From positions 62,001-126,000 of the forward strand of contig CAYZGU010000001.1 in assembly GCA_964478165.1 (NCBI GenBank): DNA of 64,000 nucleotides, read 5' to 3'. The notes below the pieces were generated by a model. That model worked only from the letters and a program-made list of their open reading frames with translations. It did not search any database and had not been told where the DNA came from. This document shows positions 1-9,432 of the stretch, one piece after another (position 1 is the first letter of the stretch; each line of letters begins with the position of its first letter). The stretch is from CAYZGU01 sp964478165. Lineage in GTDB: Bacteria > Poribacteria > WGA-4E > JAJDTR01. The position numbers and the translations under genes are program-made.

Positions 1-2
1 AA

Positions 3-872
3 ATCGAACAATTACAAGCACTCACAGCAAAAGAACTAAGCACGGCCGCGGGAATAGACCAGCTTGCCGCTCAGCTATGGGAGCTCGGCAAACATCAGAT
101 GCAGGTTGACCCTAAGGTGGTATGGATTCTCAATGAAGCCAGTGATGCACTAAAGCGCGCTGCAATCGCATTAGAAGACAGGAAACCAACTTTGGCAGTG
201 CCGCTTCAAGAACAGTGTCTCGCAGGTCTGAATCAAGCAGTTCTACAACTTTTGCATGCGATGAATCAGATGAATCAACAGATGAACATGGCAGGGATGC
301 AAGACATGCTCGAACAACTTCAGCAGCTCGCACAGAACCAGGGACAATTGAATGAGACCTCACAAGATCTGAACCAGCAAATGCGGAGACAAGGCCGAAC
401 ACCTGCCCTCGAACAGATGTTGAAAAAAATGGGCTATGAACAACAGTTAATTCGTGAAGCAACCGACCGGCTCGCACAGATGATGGAGCAGTTCTCGGAA
501 GCGCTTGGAGACCTTAAAGAGGTGACGAGGGAGATGAAAGAGGTCGAAAGAGAACTTGAAGGAGGAAATCTCAGTCAAGAGGTCCTGGACAAACAGCGCC
601 GAATTCTCACGAGGATGCTTGAAAGCTCTACATCCCTGCAGAAAAGAAATGTTGGCAGAAAACGCAAAGGTAAAGTGGCTAAGACGCTGACAAATCCCCC
701 CAGAAACAATCCCATCCGCGATCCAAAGTCGATGGAGACAATGAAACAATTCGATTTGAACCTAAGGTCTGGAGCCACAGAGAGCGTACCATTCCAATAC
801 CGCGAACAAGTTCAACGATATTTTAAAACCCTATCTGAACAGACCCAGGATACCCATGCATCTGAAAAGTGA
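3..872 (+). CDS. C-terminal part of a glutamine-rich coiled-coil protein (DUF4175-like), truncated by window edge
   Basis: The reading frame is open to the left edge of the window, so this is the 3' part of a longer gene; the first ATG at 99 is internal. The visible part is almost wholly helical and rich in Gln, Met and Glu. Runs such as MLEQLQQLAQNQGQLNETSQ point to a long coiled coil, followed by a basic stretch (GRKRKGK) and a C-terminal tail. This composition resembles the C-terminal region of large DUF4175-type envelope proteins, whose membrane segments would lie upstream. The family call is inference; the coiled coil is seen directly. It ends 290 bases before the convergent lytic transglycosylase gene, and no terminator is evident between them. 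Confidence 0.6.
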   Translation: MEQLQALTAKELSTAAGIDQLAAQLWELGKHQMQVDPKVVWILNEASDALKRAAIALEDRKPTLAVPLQEQCLAGLNQAVLQLLHAMNQMNQQMNMAGMQDMLEQLQQLAQNQGQLNETSQDLNQQMRRQGRTPALEQMLKKMGYEQQLIREATDRLAQMMEQFSEALGDLKEVTREMKEVERELEGGNLSQEVLDKQRRILTRMLESSTSLQKRNVGRKRKGKVAKTLTNPPRNNPIRDPKSMETMKQFDLNLRSGATESVPFQYREQVQRYFKTLSEQTQDTHASEK

Positions 873-1162
873 TGTAGAGAGCCCAAACCCGCCATGTGAT
901 AGTCAAAGAGAGGAATGTGAGACCAATCTCCTTACGACGCCTAATTGTCCTTCATGACCTTTTTTCATCACTTGCCCAAAAATGAGCTTCTCCATCCACG
1001 GCCAACCTCTCTTGGCTAATTGTAGACTCCTGTGCCTGCCTCACAACCGAACTAGTTCATTCATTCTTGACAGCCATTCAAGTTCAAACTAAACCTCAAA
1101 TTCCATCATTCCAGATACACCACATCCTATTTTCCGCGAGACGACTTCGTCGAATCACACCA

Positions 1163-3409
1163 CTATTTTCCATTCGCCGCATTGTCTACACCATTCCGAG
1201 ATTTGGGAGGATTTATGTCACGCACATTCGACTTGGAAGCATACAATTTCTGATATACATGATAGCTATGGAGCACCTTTTTAATATGACGACGTGTTTC
1301 GTTAATTGAAATATCCTCTATAAACTCGTCAAGATCCGATATTCCCATCTCCTTAACCCATCGTCCCATCCGAGCAGGGCCAGCATTGTATGCCCCCACA
1401 ACCAATGCGTGGTTTCCTTCAAAGCGGTCCATTAAAGACTTCATGTATTTCGTTCCCATCTCAATGTTAATTTCAGGATCAAATAGCATGGCATTGTGAA
1501 AGTGGCCGATCTTGAGTTCGCGTGCTAATTCACGTCCCGTCTGCGGCATAATTTGCATCAAGCCCAGTGCACCGGCCCACGAGATTACCTCGGCCCCATA
1601 GTGGCTTTCTTCCAAGATCATCGAAGCGACGAAAAGCCGATCTATTTCATATTTCTCCGAGTATTTATCGATAATTTCGGCATAATAAAACGGGTAAAGC
1701 AGTTGAGATAATTCGAGAGGTATCTCCTGATTTCCATCACGCATCGTTATTTTTTCAGACAGTACGCCCGCGGAATCGTAGGCCCGCTTGAATTTTCTCT
1801 GATTTTGGTAGCACACAATCAAATTATAGTAACTGTCTGTCAGATCTGTACGTTCCAAACGAATTTCACCCCTCAGTTCTGTGATTGCGTCCTCGTATAG
1901 CCTTAATTGGAGCAATTTCTCGACACGTGGAAACCGATTTGAACTAGCGTCCTTCCACCTCGAATGCTTAGAACCCATTTTCACAGGAGAATATTTAGAG
2001 CTGCTATTAACTATTTGCGGTCTTTTTCCCAGCCGATTGAGTACTGCCTCCGCTCGGCTACTGTAGTACCAGTGGTCAGAACCGGCAACTTCGCGATAAA
2101 CTCTTTCCGAAAGCTCCTGTTGACCTTTGCGTTCCCAACATTTTGCTGTCCAAAAATGTGCTGCCATCGCCAGACGATTTCCAGGAAAAAGGCTTATCAG
2201 AGAGGCGAAGGTGTCAATGCTTTTGTCGTACTGCTCGTTCTTGAATTGAATCCAGCCAATACGCCAGTATGCATCCGACGCGAGCCGACTTCTCGAATAT
2301 CTTCCGGGCAACTGTGAATACGATTTAATTGCCGCATCAAAATGTCCTTCGTTTTCCAGGACCCACCCAAGATCGTAAAGTGCGTTATCAGCATATTCGC
2401 TCCAACTATAATCCTTTACAAAATCCTGGAGCAGCTTCTGAGCAATGTCGGGCTGTGCTTTACGACGGTAACAAATCGTTGTCTGATATAGTGCTCGCGT
2501 CAAGTAACGACTATCCGAATAGGACGCAGAGATTTTGTTGTATTCCTGAATTGCCAAATCGTATTTGCGTTGGCGATGGTAGGCACGACCAAGATAGTAA
2601 ATCGCTCGACCAGTAAGTCTGTCCTTCTTGTTTATAGCAACCTCTTGGAATGCCGTAATTGCGTCCTTAAACCTTCCATGATGGTAGAGAACCATGCCGT
2701 GGACCATTCGTTGGCCACGAGTAATCTCTATATTAGGATGCACTTTGACCAATTTTTTAATCTGTTCAAAAGCCTTTCTTGCGAGATCATCTGAGGCATC
2801 TAAATCAATTATACTTTGGTAGGTGCAGATTGCTTCTTCCCAATTCTCCACACCTTCAAATGCTTTTGCTTGTTCATAACTCGTTTTCCTCGCATATACG
2901 CCCTGTTTGTTCTTGAGCAACTCTGCGGCATACTTGAGCGCGTTGGAATAATCTTCCTGTTTCAGATAAGTGCGAACGATTTCATACTGTACCCTCGAAC
3001 GGAGAAAACTCTCAGGATAACGGTCCACTAGCCGATTATACCAGCTAAGGGCTGCTCTGTGATCCTCGTTTTTTGTATAGCCCCGTGCCAAACGATAGAT
3101 GGCATAATCAGCAAGGATATACTCCGGTGCCGTGGCTAACTCAAAGTGCTCGAAAGCCTGTTCCCACTTTTCGAGCTGTTCATAACAGTATCCAAGAACA
3201 TGATGGATCTCCTGTGCTTCCGATCTTGACGGAGCGATTTCTACTGCCGATTCGAAGTATTCGGCAGCACGTACAAATGCTCTATCGTCCATCATTTCCA
3301 ATCCCACATTGCTTGGTGCATTTGCCAGCAACTCAAAATCTGCGGAAAACCACACGAGAAACCAGGCCAGTGTATTGCAAATAAAATGTACGCTTTTCAT
3401 AGTGTTCAT
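1163..3409 (-). CDS. Lytic murein transglycosylase with N-terminal TPR array (Slt70-like)
   Basis: Predicted periplasmic enzyme that cleaves the glycan strand of peptidoglycan with formation of 1,6-anhydromuramic ends. The N-terminus (MKSVHFICNTLAWFLVWF) is a hydrophobic export signal. It is followed by about 500 residues of tetratricopeptide-type helical repeats. A C-terminal SLT domain begins near residue 575 and carries the catalytic Glu in ILEESHYG (about residue 600), GLMQIMPQTG and AYNAGPARMG. These are the three signature blocks of family 1 transglycosylases. A longer frame reaches 3493, but the start at 3409 or 3400 places the signal peptide first; no strong ribosome binding site decides between them. 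The TPR array is longer than in many Slt proteins, like the SLT-TPR proteins common in Deltaproteobacteria and related phyla. Confidence 0.9.
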   Translation of the reverse strand: MNTMKSVHFICNTLAWFLVWFSADFELLANAPSNVGLEMMDDRAFVRAAEYFESAVEIAPSRSEAQEIHHVLGYCYEQLEKWEQAFEHFELATAPEYILADYAIYRLARGYTKNEDHRAALSWYNRLVDRYPESFLRSRVQYEIVRTYLKQEDYSNALKYAAELLKNKQGVYARKTSYEQAKAFEGVENWEEAICTYQSIIDLDASDDLARKAFEQIKKLVKVHPNIEITRGQRMVHGMVLYHHGRFKDAITAFQEVAINKKDRLTGRAIYYLGRAYHRQRKYDLAIQEYNKISASYSDSRYLTRALYQTTICYRRKAQPDIAQKLLQDFVKDYSWSEYADNALYDLGWVLENEGHFDAAIKSYSQLPGRYSRSRLASDAYWRIGWIQFKNEQYDKSIDTFASLISLFPGNRLAMAAHFWTAKCWERKGQQELSERVYREVAGSDHWYYSSRAEAVLNRLGKRPQIVNSSSKYSPVKMGSKHSRWKDASSNRFPRVEKLLQLRLYEDAITELRGEIRLERTDLTDSYYNLIVCYQNQRKFKRAYDSAGVLSEKITMRDGNQEIPLELSQLLYPFYYAEIIDKYSEKYEIDRLFVASMILEESHYGAEVISWAGALGLMQIMPQTGRELARELKIGHFHNAMLFDPEINIEMGTKYMKSLMDRFEGNHALVVGAYNAGPARMGRWVKEMGISDLDEFIEDISINETRRHIKKVLHSYHVYQKLYASKSNVRDINPPKSRNGVDNAANGK

Positions 3410-4088
3410 AAACCGTAATTCAGTAGTTTCAGGAGATAAATCAAGGTCGTCGTTGTAGAACACCAGGGTAACACTCCCAAACCCAACTGTCAAGAAAATC
3501 CTTTAGTCCGACAACATAAGGGCGAGGGCATAAGTAAGCAATGGAACCCTCTTCCCAGATAGCTCATCTGTAGACACTAGAACTGTGAAAAGTTAAATCG
3601 GGACCTGTCTCGTACACCAGACGCCTGACAAGACGCACTCAATCCAATTGGCAGACCGACCGTGAAGCACATGTGAAATCAAGTTGGGTGTCAAATCACA
3701 ACATATTGTGCGTAAATCAAATATAGACAATTAATAAAAGAATGGAAGCCGGTGAGGCTTTAAACCAAATATTTTTTCGGAATTCGGGAGAAAACCCGCG
3801 ATGTATGTTTCAATAAGAAGTGAAAGGTGACAGATCAGTTCCTGATGACATGGATTCAAAAATGAGATTGGTACTCACTCCAATACCTACAGAACCAAAG
3901 CTGAGTTCATCCGTAAATTAGGACGGCGTGACTCATGTATTTGGTAGCACACAGTTATTCGTACGAACTACTGAATCCTCGAAAACGCAGGATTTACACT
4001 CCATCAGAAATTGGAGGATATCTCTCCCAAACCAACGTCGTCCCGAACGACATGGGACGACTATTTTATATGCAAAACAGTCCAGTAA
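3410..4088. other. Intergenic stretch without recognisable gene
   Basis: About 680 bases between the methyltransferase and the lytic transglycosylase. The only open frames are short and lack family resemblance. The transglycosylase promoter should lie here, but I see no convincing -35/-10 pair. Confidence 0.5.
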
Positions 4089-4661
4089 TTACCGAATCGC
4101 CAAGCTGACAGTATGCGTGTTACTTTGTTTCACTTTCTGATAATTGCCGAACACTTCGTTAAAATTCCGTTTGATAAACTGGCGAAGTCCAGAAATTGTA
4201 ACGACGTAAAATTTACCACCCGGTTTGAGATGATTCCGCGCCTCCGACAAGATAATGTGCAAAAGTTCCTTTCCAACATTCGCAGGCACATTGGATGCGA
4301 TGACATCGAACTCCGTTTGGTGTAGGCGGCTGAAAGCGTTGCTCAACATCACTTCGCAATTATGTAGAGAATTGCGTTTAACGTTTTTCGCAGCGTACTC
4401 AATTGCTACGAAGTCCTTGTCGACCATATATACTTGACCATTACCTGACAGCCTTGCCATTACCAAACCAATCGCACCGTACCCGCATCCAAGATCAAGG
4501 CACGAATGGCCTGCGTTAACTTCGAGACACTTAATTAATAAACGGGTTCCAGCATCAATCGATTTTGGCGAAAAAAGTCCCCACGTCGAAGAAAAGGTGA
4601 GATTAAATCCGCGGAGCTGGGACTGAAATACAATGTCCTCTTTTAACGTGTTTAACACCAT
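4089..4661 (-). CDS. Class I SAM-dependent methyltransferase (RsmC/MTS family)
   Basis: Predicted S-adenosylmethionine-dependent methyltransferase of the small-domain MTS family. This family includes RsmC (16S rRNA G1207 N2-methyltransferase) and related proteins. Motif I is LDLGCGYGAIG. The acidic end of strand 2 is YMVDKD. Motif IV is SNVPANVG in place of the usual NPPF-type signature. The N-terminal lead-in (FSSTWGLFSPKSIDAGTRLL) matches the pattern shared by RsmC/YbiN-like proteins. The ATG at 4661 has AGG five bases upstream. The frame continues to a GTG at 4796, adding 45 residues with no recognisable feature, so the start is uncertain. The change from NPP to NVP at the substrate-amine loop makes the exact substrate uncertain. 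Confidence 0.75.
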   Translation of the reverse strand: MVLNTLKEDIVFQSQLRGFNLTFSSTWGLFSPKSIDAGTRLLIKCLEVNAGHSCLDLGCGYGAIGLVMARLSGNGQVYMVDKDFVAIEYAAKNVKRNSLHNCEVMLSNAFSRLHQTEFDVIASNVPANVGKELLHIILSEARNHLKPGGKFYVVTISGLRQFIKRNFNEVFGNYQKVKQSNTHTVSLAIR

Positions 4662-4862
4662 TCTCACCTGGCAATGTACGTTGTGATTTGGCCGCCGACT
4701 TTTTCCCTCCTCTCGGCCATGTGGTGAGACAGACTCCCAAAAATGACCAAGATAAGAAACAACGCTGTCAGCCGGCAAAGGCGAACTTATTCGCACTTTT
4801 TCTTACTGGTAGACCAAGAGACGGCGATAAGAGTTTCAAACCGCGATGCTGTTGACAAAACT

Positions 4863-4906
4863 CCATCACTCATCTGAGCCATCAAGATGGCTCAGATGAG
4901 TGATGG
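4863..4906 (-). terminator. Perfect 20-bp hairpin, probable terminator of the TolB-like gene
   Basis: Two perfectly complementary 20-base arms (4863-4882 and 4887-4906) flank a four-base loop. Read on the minus strand, the hairpin lies just after the stop codon of the propeller lipoprotein and is followed by a short T run (AGTTTTG). The position fits a Rho-independent terminator. The stem is unusually long and the T run short. Confidence 0.7.
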
Positions 4907-4921
4907 ACATTATTCTCTAGT

Positions 4922-6277
4922 CTAGAGCTCCAGTTTTTGCAATAGTTGGCGACGGGTCACTGCTTCATCAAGAAACATTAGATAGATCTGAAAATTATCA
5001 CTCCGATCTGAAGTGAAGAGAAGCTTACGTCCATCAGGTGAAAAGTTGGGTTGTATAGAGACACCGATTCCGTTGGTTACCCGCCGTTCGCCCGTTCCGT
5101 CGGCATTCATCATATAAATCTCAATGTCACCATCTCGCGTCGAAACGAAAGTGATGGTATTCCCATCGGGAGAAACCATAGGACTATAGCAATCGTATTG
5201 GTTGGGATTTAGACGTTGTTCGGTGCTACCGTCCATGTTTACAGTGTAGAGTTGATGAAACTGTTCCCGCGCAGACACAAATACAATCCGGCTCCCGTCA
5301 GGGAAGAAACATGGGCTACCATCATCCACTTTGTTGTGAGTGATTCTTTGGGGGCGAATCAGATCCGGATTAATAGCTTGAATGTCTACAACACCAAAAT
5401 CTATGAAGTATAGCTCTACATTTCCATCTGTGTTGGCTTCATAAATGACCTGAGATCGATTAGATGACACTCTTGGCACTCGCACGCCAAAACCGACTGG
5501 TAGTACTTCCTGTGTAATTTTGCTGTAGACGTGGGTGACCTTGAATCCGCCGTACATGGGCGTCGATCCACTAGTCTGGAGAACTATCTTGATTTCACGA
5601 GACGTCTTCGGTTCGCTACCATAAATGAGATAATTCGCGTCACTAAGAAACGCCGGTGAACTCTCATTGATATTGGGAGTATAGGTAACTCGCTGATGTA
5701 TGCGACCATCCAGATCCATCAGGTAAATCTCACCATTGTCTAGACGAAAAGACGAAAAAGCAATACGCCGACCATCAGGCGAGAACGTTGGAGAATAGTT
5801 ATCATCGTCCCCATCTGTTAGTCGTACAACCTGATACGCATCACCAAGAACACCGGCAACCGCTTGAAGCATGGCGTCATCGGAACTCGATCGAACAATC
5901 GCACGAAGTTCGGCGTACCCCTCTTCTCGATTACCCAACTTCATGAAAATAGTGGCAAGTTTTAACCTCACCCGGGCTCGCGGCTCCAGTTGATCGCCAT
6001 AGAGGTAGCTCGCTTTCTTCAGATGAAAGACGGCGTCTCGAAAACGGCCAAGTTCATCATATGCTCGTCCGAGTAGCATCCTGGCTTTAGCGTTCTTCCC
6101 ATTGGATTGTACAATCTTTTCCAACAGGTTTGCTGCTTCGCCAGCCATGTGTGACTGGAGGAGTTCCTCGCTTTTCCGGAGGGAATCATGCTCCATTCGA
6201 CACCCTAGCGAAAAAACAATTGACGTAAGAAAAGAGATTGCCACAATCTCGGCAAAACGACGCCACGTCATTTTCAT
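4922..6277 (-). CDS. TPR plus TolB-like beta-propeller lipoprotein
   Basis: Predicted periplasmic lipoprotein. The N-terminus has a basic region, a hydrophobic segment and a lipobox (FSLGC, Cys near residue 26), so it should be lipid-anchored. A short TPR region (about residues 32-125) is followed by a six-bladed WD40-like/PD40 propeller with repeated FSPDGRRIAFSS, FFPDGSRIVFVS, VSPDGNTITFVS and FSPDGRKLLFTS blades. TolB itself has an N-terminal alpha/beta domain instead of TPRs, so this is a TolB-related protein rather than classical TolB. No tolA, tolQ, tolR or pal lies nearby. A strong hairpin follows the stop codon. Molecular partners cannot be inferred from the sequence. Confidence 0.85.
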   Translation of the reverse strand: MKMTWRRFAEIVAISFLTSIVFSLGCRMEHDSLRKSEELLQSHMAGEAANLLEKIVQSNGKNAKARMLLGRAYDELGRFRDAVFHLKKASYLYGDQLEPRARVRLKLATIFMKLGNREEGYAELRAIVRSSSDDAMLQAVAGVLGDAYQVVRLTDGDDDNYSPTFSPDGRRIAFSSFRLDNGEIYLMDLDGRIHQRVTYTPNINESSPAFLSDANYLIYGSEPKTSREIKIVLQTSGSTPMYGGFKVTHVYSKITQEVLPVGFGVRVPRVSSNRSQVIYEANTDGNVELYFIDFGVVDIQAINPDLIRPQRITHNKVDDGSPCFFPDGSRIVFVSAREQFHQLYTVNMDGSTEQRLNPNQYDCYSPMVSPDGNTITFVSTRDGDIEIYMMNADGTGERRVTNGIGVSIQPNFSPDGRKLLFTSDRSDNFQIYLMFLDEAVTRRQLLQKLEL

Positions 6278-6449
6278 AATGCATCCATTAGCGGAGCAGA
6301 CGGCGGGAAACAGGACAAAATCAACGATTTAAACCGTCTAAGTCTCGTAATTCCTTAACTGAGAGAGGACTGGTCACTTTGCTTCAGAGGCTCTCTGCTC
6401 AATCCTCTCCTTCTTGCTGCATGTCGGTCGCACTCCATAGTTGTTCTTG

Positions 6450-6971
6450 TCAACGAATTTGCCTTTCTTGGTTCTTCAGCTTCCTGCGATTTTTTGCCTC
6501 ATTCAACCTCTTCTTAAATGCCCTTCTGTTGAAGCCCCTTTGGCCGCGCCAAGCGTCAAAAATGGCATAGAGCCAGAAGATGACGCCCTGGACAAACCCA
6601 CTCAGTTTGAGTTTCCACGAAGGGCGGTACATCAACTTTTTGCCACTCTCGAACCTCCATAGCTCAACAGCCATCTCTTCTTTTTCCAGCTGCGTTGCGT
6701 CCAAGACAGTCGCTTCTGGTTCTTTATGCATTCTGTCAAACCCTGCTTCCTTGGCATCGCTAAAGCAGATTAAATCGTGCCATGTTTTGACAGGATATGA
6801 ATTAGAATAGATGATAAATGCCGCCACAGCAACACCCAGAAATAGAACGAAGCCCTTCAGTGGTCTCCGGAGGAAAACCTGACCGAGTCCCGGAAAACTC
6901 AGAGATAACAACATGGCTAAGTACGACCTCTTTCGGACACCCACTTGTACTATTCTTATCCTCCGAATCAA
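6450..6971 (-). CDS. Small membrane protein with TM2-like N-terminal hairpin
   Basis: A 173-residue protein of unknown function. The N-terminus has LLSLSFPGLGQVFLRRP followed by a hydrophobic segment (KGFVLFLGVAVAAFIIY), like TM2/DUF5683-type proteins. A soluble middle region is followed by a second membrane pair (VQGVIFWLYAIFDAW) and a strongly basic tail. The start appears to be TTG at 6971, overlapping the TGA of the upstream transporter (TTGA). An AGGAGG-like stretch inside the first codons could instead serve a downstream GTG, so the start is uncertain. The overlap suggests co-transcription with the transporter gene. Confidence 0.65.
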   Translation of the reverse strand: MIRRIRIVQVGVRKRSYLAMLLSLSFPGLGQVFLRRPLKGFVLFLGVAVAAFIIYSNSYPVKTWHDLICFSDAKEAGFDRMHKEPEATVLDATQLEKEEMAVELWRFESGKKLMYRPSWKLKLSGFVQGVIFWLYAIFDAWRGQRGFNRRAFKKRLNEAKNRRKLKNQERQIR

Positions 6972-7351
6972 TCACGCGAACTCACAACCAGGTAAACCCC
7001 AATGCAGATGATTACTGCTCCCAAGACCCTAATCTTTGGTACGGATTCCTTGAACAATAGCCATGCAAAGAGAATCGACATGACATAGCCGAGGCTAATC
7101 ATCGGATACGCGACGCTTAACTTAACTCTGGAGAGAACAACAAGCCAGATCATTGTTGTGAATCCGTAAGTTGCAATTCCACCAATGACAAATGGGTTTG
7201 TAAACGCTTGTATCAGACTGGGCACAAGTCGATTCAATCCTTCAATACGCCCAACTCGGGTCATACCCTGTTTTAGTAAGAGCTGTCCAGTGACAGTGAG
7301 AAGAACGTTACACAACAAGAGCATAACATCCTTGAACGCAATATCTTTCAT
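6968..7351 (-). CDS. SMR/EamA-type small transporter (ArnE-like)
   Basis: A 127-residue protein with four predicted membrane helices. It has the family pattern of a small multidrug resistance/half-EamA transporter: TGQLLLKQGM in helix 1, LSVAYPMISLGYV in the third helix and FKESVPKIRVLGAVIICIGVYL in the last. Relatives include EmrE-type exporters and the ArnE/ArnF undecaprenyl-phosphate-aminoarabinose flippase subunits. The LSVAYP block is closer to the ArnE type, but substrate cannot be assigned. Such proteins act as dimers in the inner membrane. Its stop overlaps the start of the following small membrane protein. Confidence 0.75.
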   Translation of the reverse strand: MKDIAFKDVMLLLCNVLLTVTGQLLLKQGMTRVGRIEGLNRLVPSLIQAFTNPFVIGGIATYGFTTMIWLVVLSRVKLSVAYPMISLGYVMSILFAWLLFKESVPKIRVLGAVIICIGVYLVVSSRD

Positions 7352-7967
7352 AAAGAATACGTCTCTTCACATTCTCGGAAACGTACTATAGCACATCATG
7401 CGGATGGTTCACAACACCGAAGACAGAATTTAATCTCCGTGTCCAGTTTCCGCCCATGATCTATTACCCATCGATGGTACACTCACACTGTCAATCATAT
7501 GCGAATTTCATAAGTTCTTGAATCGATGTAGATTCCGTCTAAATAGCCGATTCCATCCTAATCGGTTTGTCAGGGCTCCATCCACCTAGCAGTGGGGGAG
7601 ATGAGAACATCAAAGCAATCAGGTGGACCAGGCGCTCGGTCGGCCGGTTATCGGTCATTGGAGCAATTGAATTTTGGGGTAGGAGACACAACGACAGCAA
7701 AATCGTAAAGGATAGAACGGCACAGCAGGATAAAACGATTCAGAGATTCAGATTGTTTGGGTTTTATCTTCTCTCCTTCAATTGTGTAAGGTCGCATATC
7801 AAGTCATGGAGGTGGAAGTCAAAAACTTTTGTCACATTATAAAACACTAAAATAACCAAGACCAATGCCTCGGCACCTATTAAACCGCACCAACATTTCT
7901 TTAAATATGCGTTACCACGGTCGTAACCAGGCAAATAGATTCACCGGCCAACAACTATCCCAATGGC
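7352..7967. other. Intergenic stretch without recognisable gene
   Basis: About 600 bases between the transporter and the end of the ribosomal operon. A plus-strand frame of 91 codons at 7567-7842 shows no family resemblance and I do not call it a gene. No tRNA-like cloverleaf was seen. Confidence 0.5.
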
Positions 7968-8003
7968 AAAAAAAAAGCGCTGATCGGTATCACCAATCAA
8001 CGC
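7968..8003 (-). terminator. Rho-independent terminator of the ribosomal super-operon
   Basis: Read on the minus strand, an 11-bp stem (8003-7993 pairing with 7987-7977, with two G-T wobbles) and a five-base loop are followed at once by nine T residues (7976-7968). It starts 38 bases after the rplQ stop codon. This is a textbook intrinsic terminator and marks the end of the operon. Confidence 0.9.
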
Positions 8004-8041
8004 CGAGAAAATTAGAAGACAGTCCGGACCTGCACGAACCA

Positions 8042-8425
8042 CTACACTAGCTGAATATAGGCCATTTGTGCGCCATCACCCCGTCGCACCTCCCCCCGGA
8101 CGATGCGCGTATACCCTCCATTGCGATCGTGATAGCGGGGACCGATTTCAGTAAACAATTTCTGTAATACCGCATGCTTACCTTTGCCATCAACATTATG
8201 GAGATCCTCGCCGATGATCATGCTGGCAGCTTGGCGGCGCGCATGCAAATCCCCACGCTTGGCCAAGGTGATTAATTTTTCGGCCACCCGACGCAATTCC
8301 TTTGATTTAGGCAGCGTAGTGCGAATCTGTTCATGCTCAAACAGCGCTGTGGCCTGATTTCGAAATAGCGCTCTACGGTGACTTGTTGTTCTTCCAAGCT
8401 TCCTTCCGTTTTTTCTATGGCGCAT
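8042..8425 (-). CDS. rplQ: 50S ribosomal protein L17
   Basis: Component of the large ribosomal subunit near the polypeptide exit tunnel. The start MRHRKNGRKLGRTTSHRRAL is diagnostic for bL17, and the 127-residue length is normal. It is the last gene of the alpha part of the operon, six bases after the rpoA stop codon, in the order usual for most bacteria. The operon terminator follows. Confidence 0.98.
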   Translation of the reverse strand: MRHRKNGRKLGRTTSHRRALFRNQATALFEHEQIRTTLPKSKELRRVAEKLITLAKRGDLHARRQAASMIIGEDLHNVDGKGKHAVLQKLFTEIGPRYHDRNGGYTRIVRGEVRRGDGAQMAYIQLV

Positions 8426-8431
8426 GATTAG

Positions 8432-9406
8432 CTAATCTTCCTTCTCATCATCGTCAAGGACCATTCCCAATGAAAGCCCCATGTTCGCAAGAAAATCTTT
8501 AATCTCGTTCAAGGACTTTCTACCAAAATTGCGAAATTTCAGCATCTCTTGTTCAGTTTTTACCACGAGGTCTCGAATAGTTCCAATCTGAGCGGCTTCC
8601 AGACAATTTGCGGAACGAACGGAGAGTTCGAGTTCAGCAACGGGCTTTGACAAGTATTTGTCACGCTGCACTTTTTCTTCATCGATTTCATGCACGGGTT
8701 CAACATAGGTTTCATCAAAATCGCTGAAAAGTCGCAACTGATCTAACAAAATATCCGCAGCTTGGGTAACAGCTTCTTTCGCGGTAATGCTTGCATCGGT
8801 TGACACTTCCAGAATCAATCTATCGAAGTTAGTCATGTGTCCAACCCGTGTTTCCTCGACATGATAATTAACGCGATTTACCGGAGAAAACTTAGCATCC
8901 AGGGGAATCACCCCAATGGGCTGGTTCGAATCTGTATGTTCGTCTGAAAGCGCGTAACCACGCCCACGGCGAACATGCAATTCCATGCTCAATCCATCAC
9001 ACTTATCAAGTGTGGCGATATAATGATCTGGGTTAATTACCTCCAACTCACTATTGGGCTGAATATCAGCCGCTGTTACCTCTCCCGATCCGTCAGCTGA
9101 TAAACGTAGAGACACGGTGTCATCTGTATGGACTCGAAATCGAATCTCTTTGAGATTGAAGAGAATCTGAACAACATCTTCTTTTACACCGTCAATAGTT
9201 GAGTAGTCATGCTTTACACCGTCGATGGCCACGGAAACAATCGCGGCACCGCCGATTGACGACAACAAAACACGCCGAAGCGAGTTACCAAGTGTAATTC
9301 CAAATCCCCGCGCAAGGGGTTCGGCAATAAACCTCCCATAATCCGGTTTCAGGCTGTCCAAATCTGCCACAAGGCGCTTAGGCTTGGTGATTTCGCCCTC
9401 CATCAT
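8432..9406 (-). CDS. rpoA: DNA-directed RNA polymerase subunit alpha
   Basis: Assembly platform of RNA polymerase. The N-terminal domain (about 1-230) contains GFGITLGNSLRRVLLSSIGG, the dimerisation region. The C-terminal domain (about 245-315) keeps LELSVRSANCL, LLKF-type MLKFRNFGRKSLNEI and a helix-hairpin-helix, which contact UP elements and activators. At 324 residues the protein is full length, with an acidic tail (DDDEKED). The start at 9406 has AGGAGG nine bases upstream. A functional alpha CTD fits the A-rich UP-like element in front of this operon's promoter. Confidence 0.98.
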   Translation of the reverse strand: MMEGEITKPKRLVADLDSLKPDYGRFIAEPLARGFGITLGNSLRRVLLSSIGGAAIVSVAIDGVKHDYSTIDGVKEDVVQILFNLKEIRFRVHTDDTVSLRLSADGSGEVTAADIQPNSELEVINPDHYIATLDKCDGLSMELHVRRGRGYALSDEHTDSNQPIGVIPLDAKFSPVNRVNYHVEETRVGHMTNFDRLILEVSTDASITAKEAVTQAADILLDQLRLFSDFDETYVEPVHEIDEEKVQRDKYLSKPVAELELSVRSANCLEAAQIGTIRDLVVKTEQEMLKFRNFGRKSLNEIKDFLANMGLSLGMVLDDDEKED

Positions 9407-9432
9407 CTTGATTTCCTCCTAAAAAGTATGTG

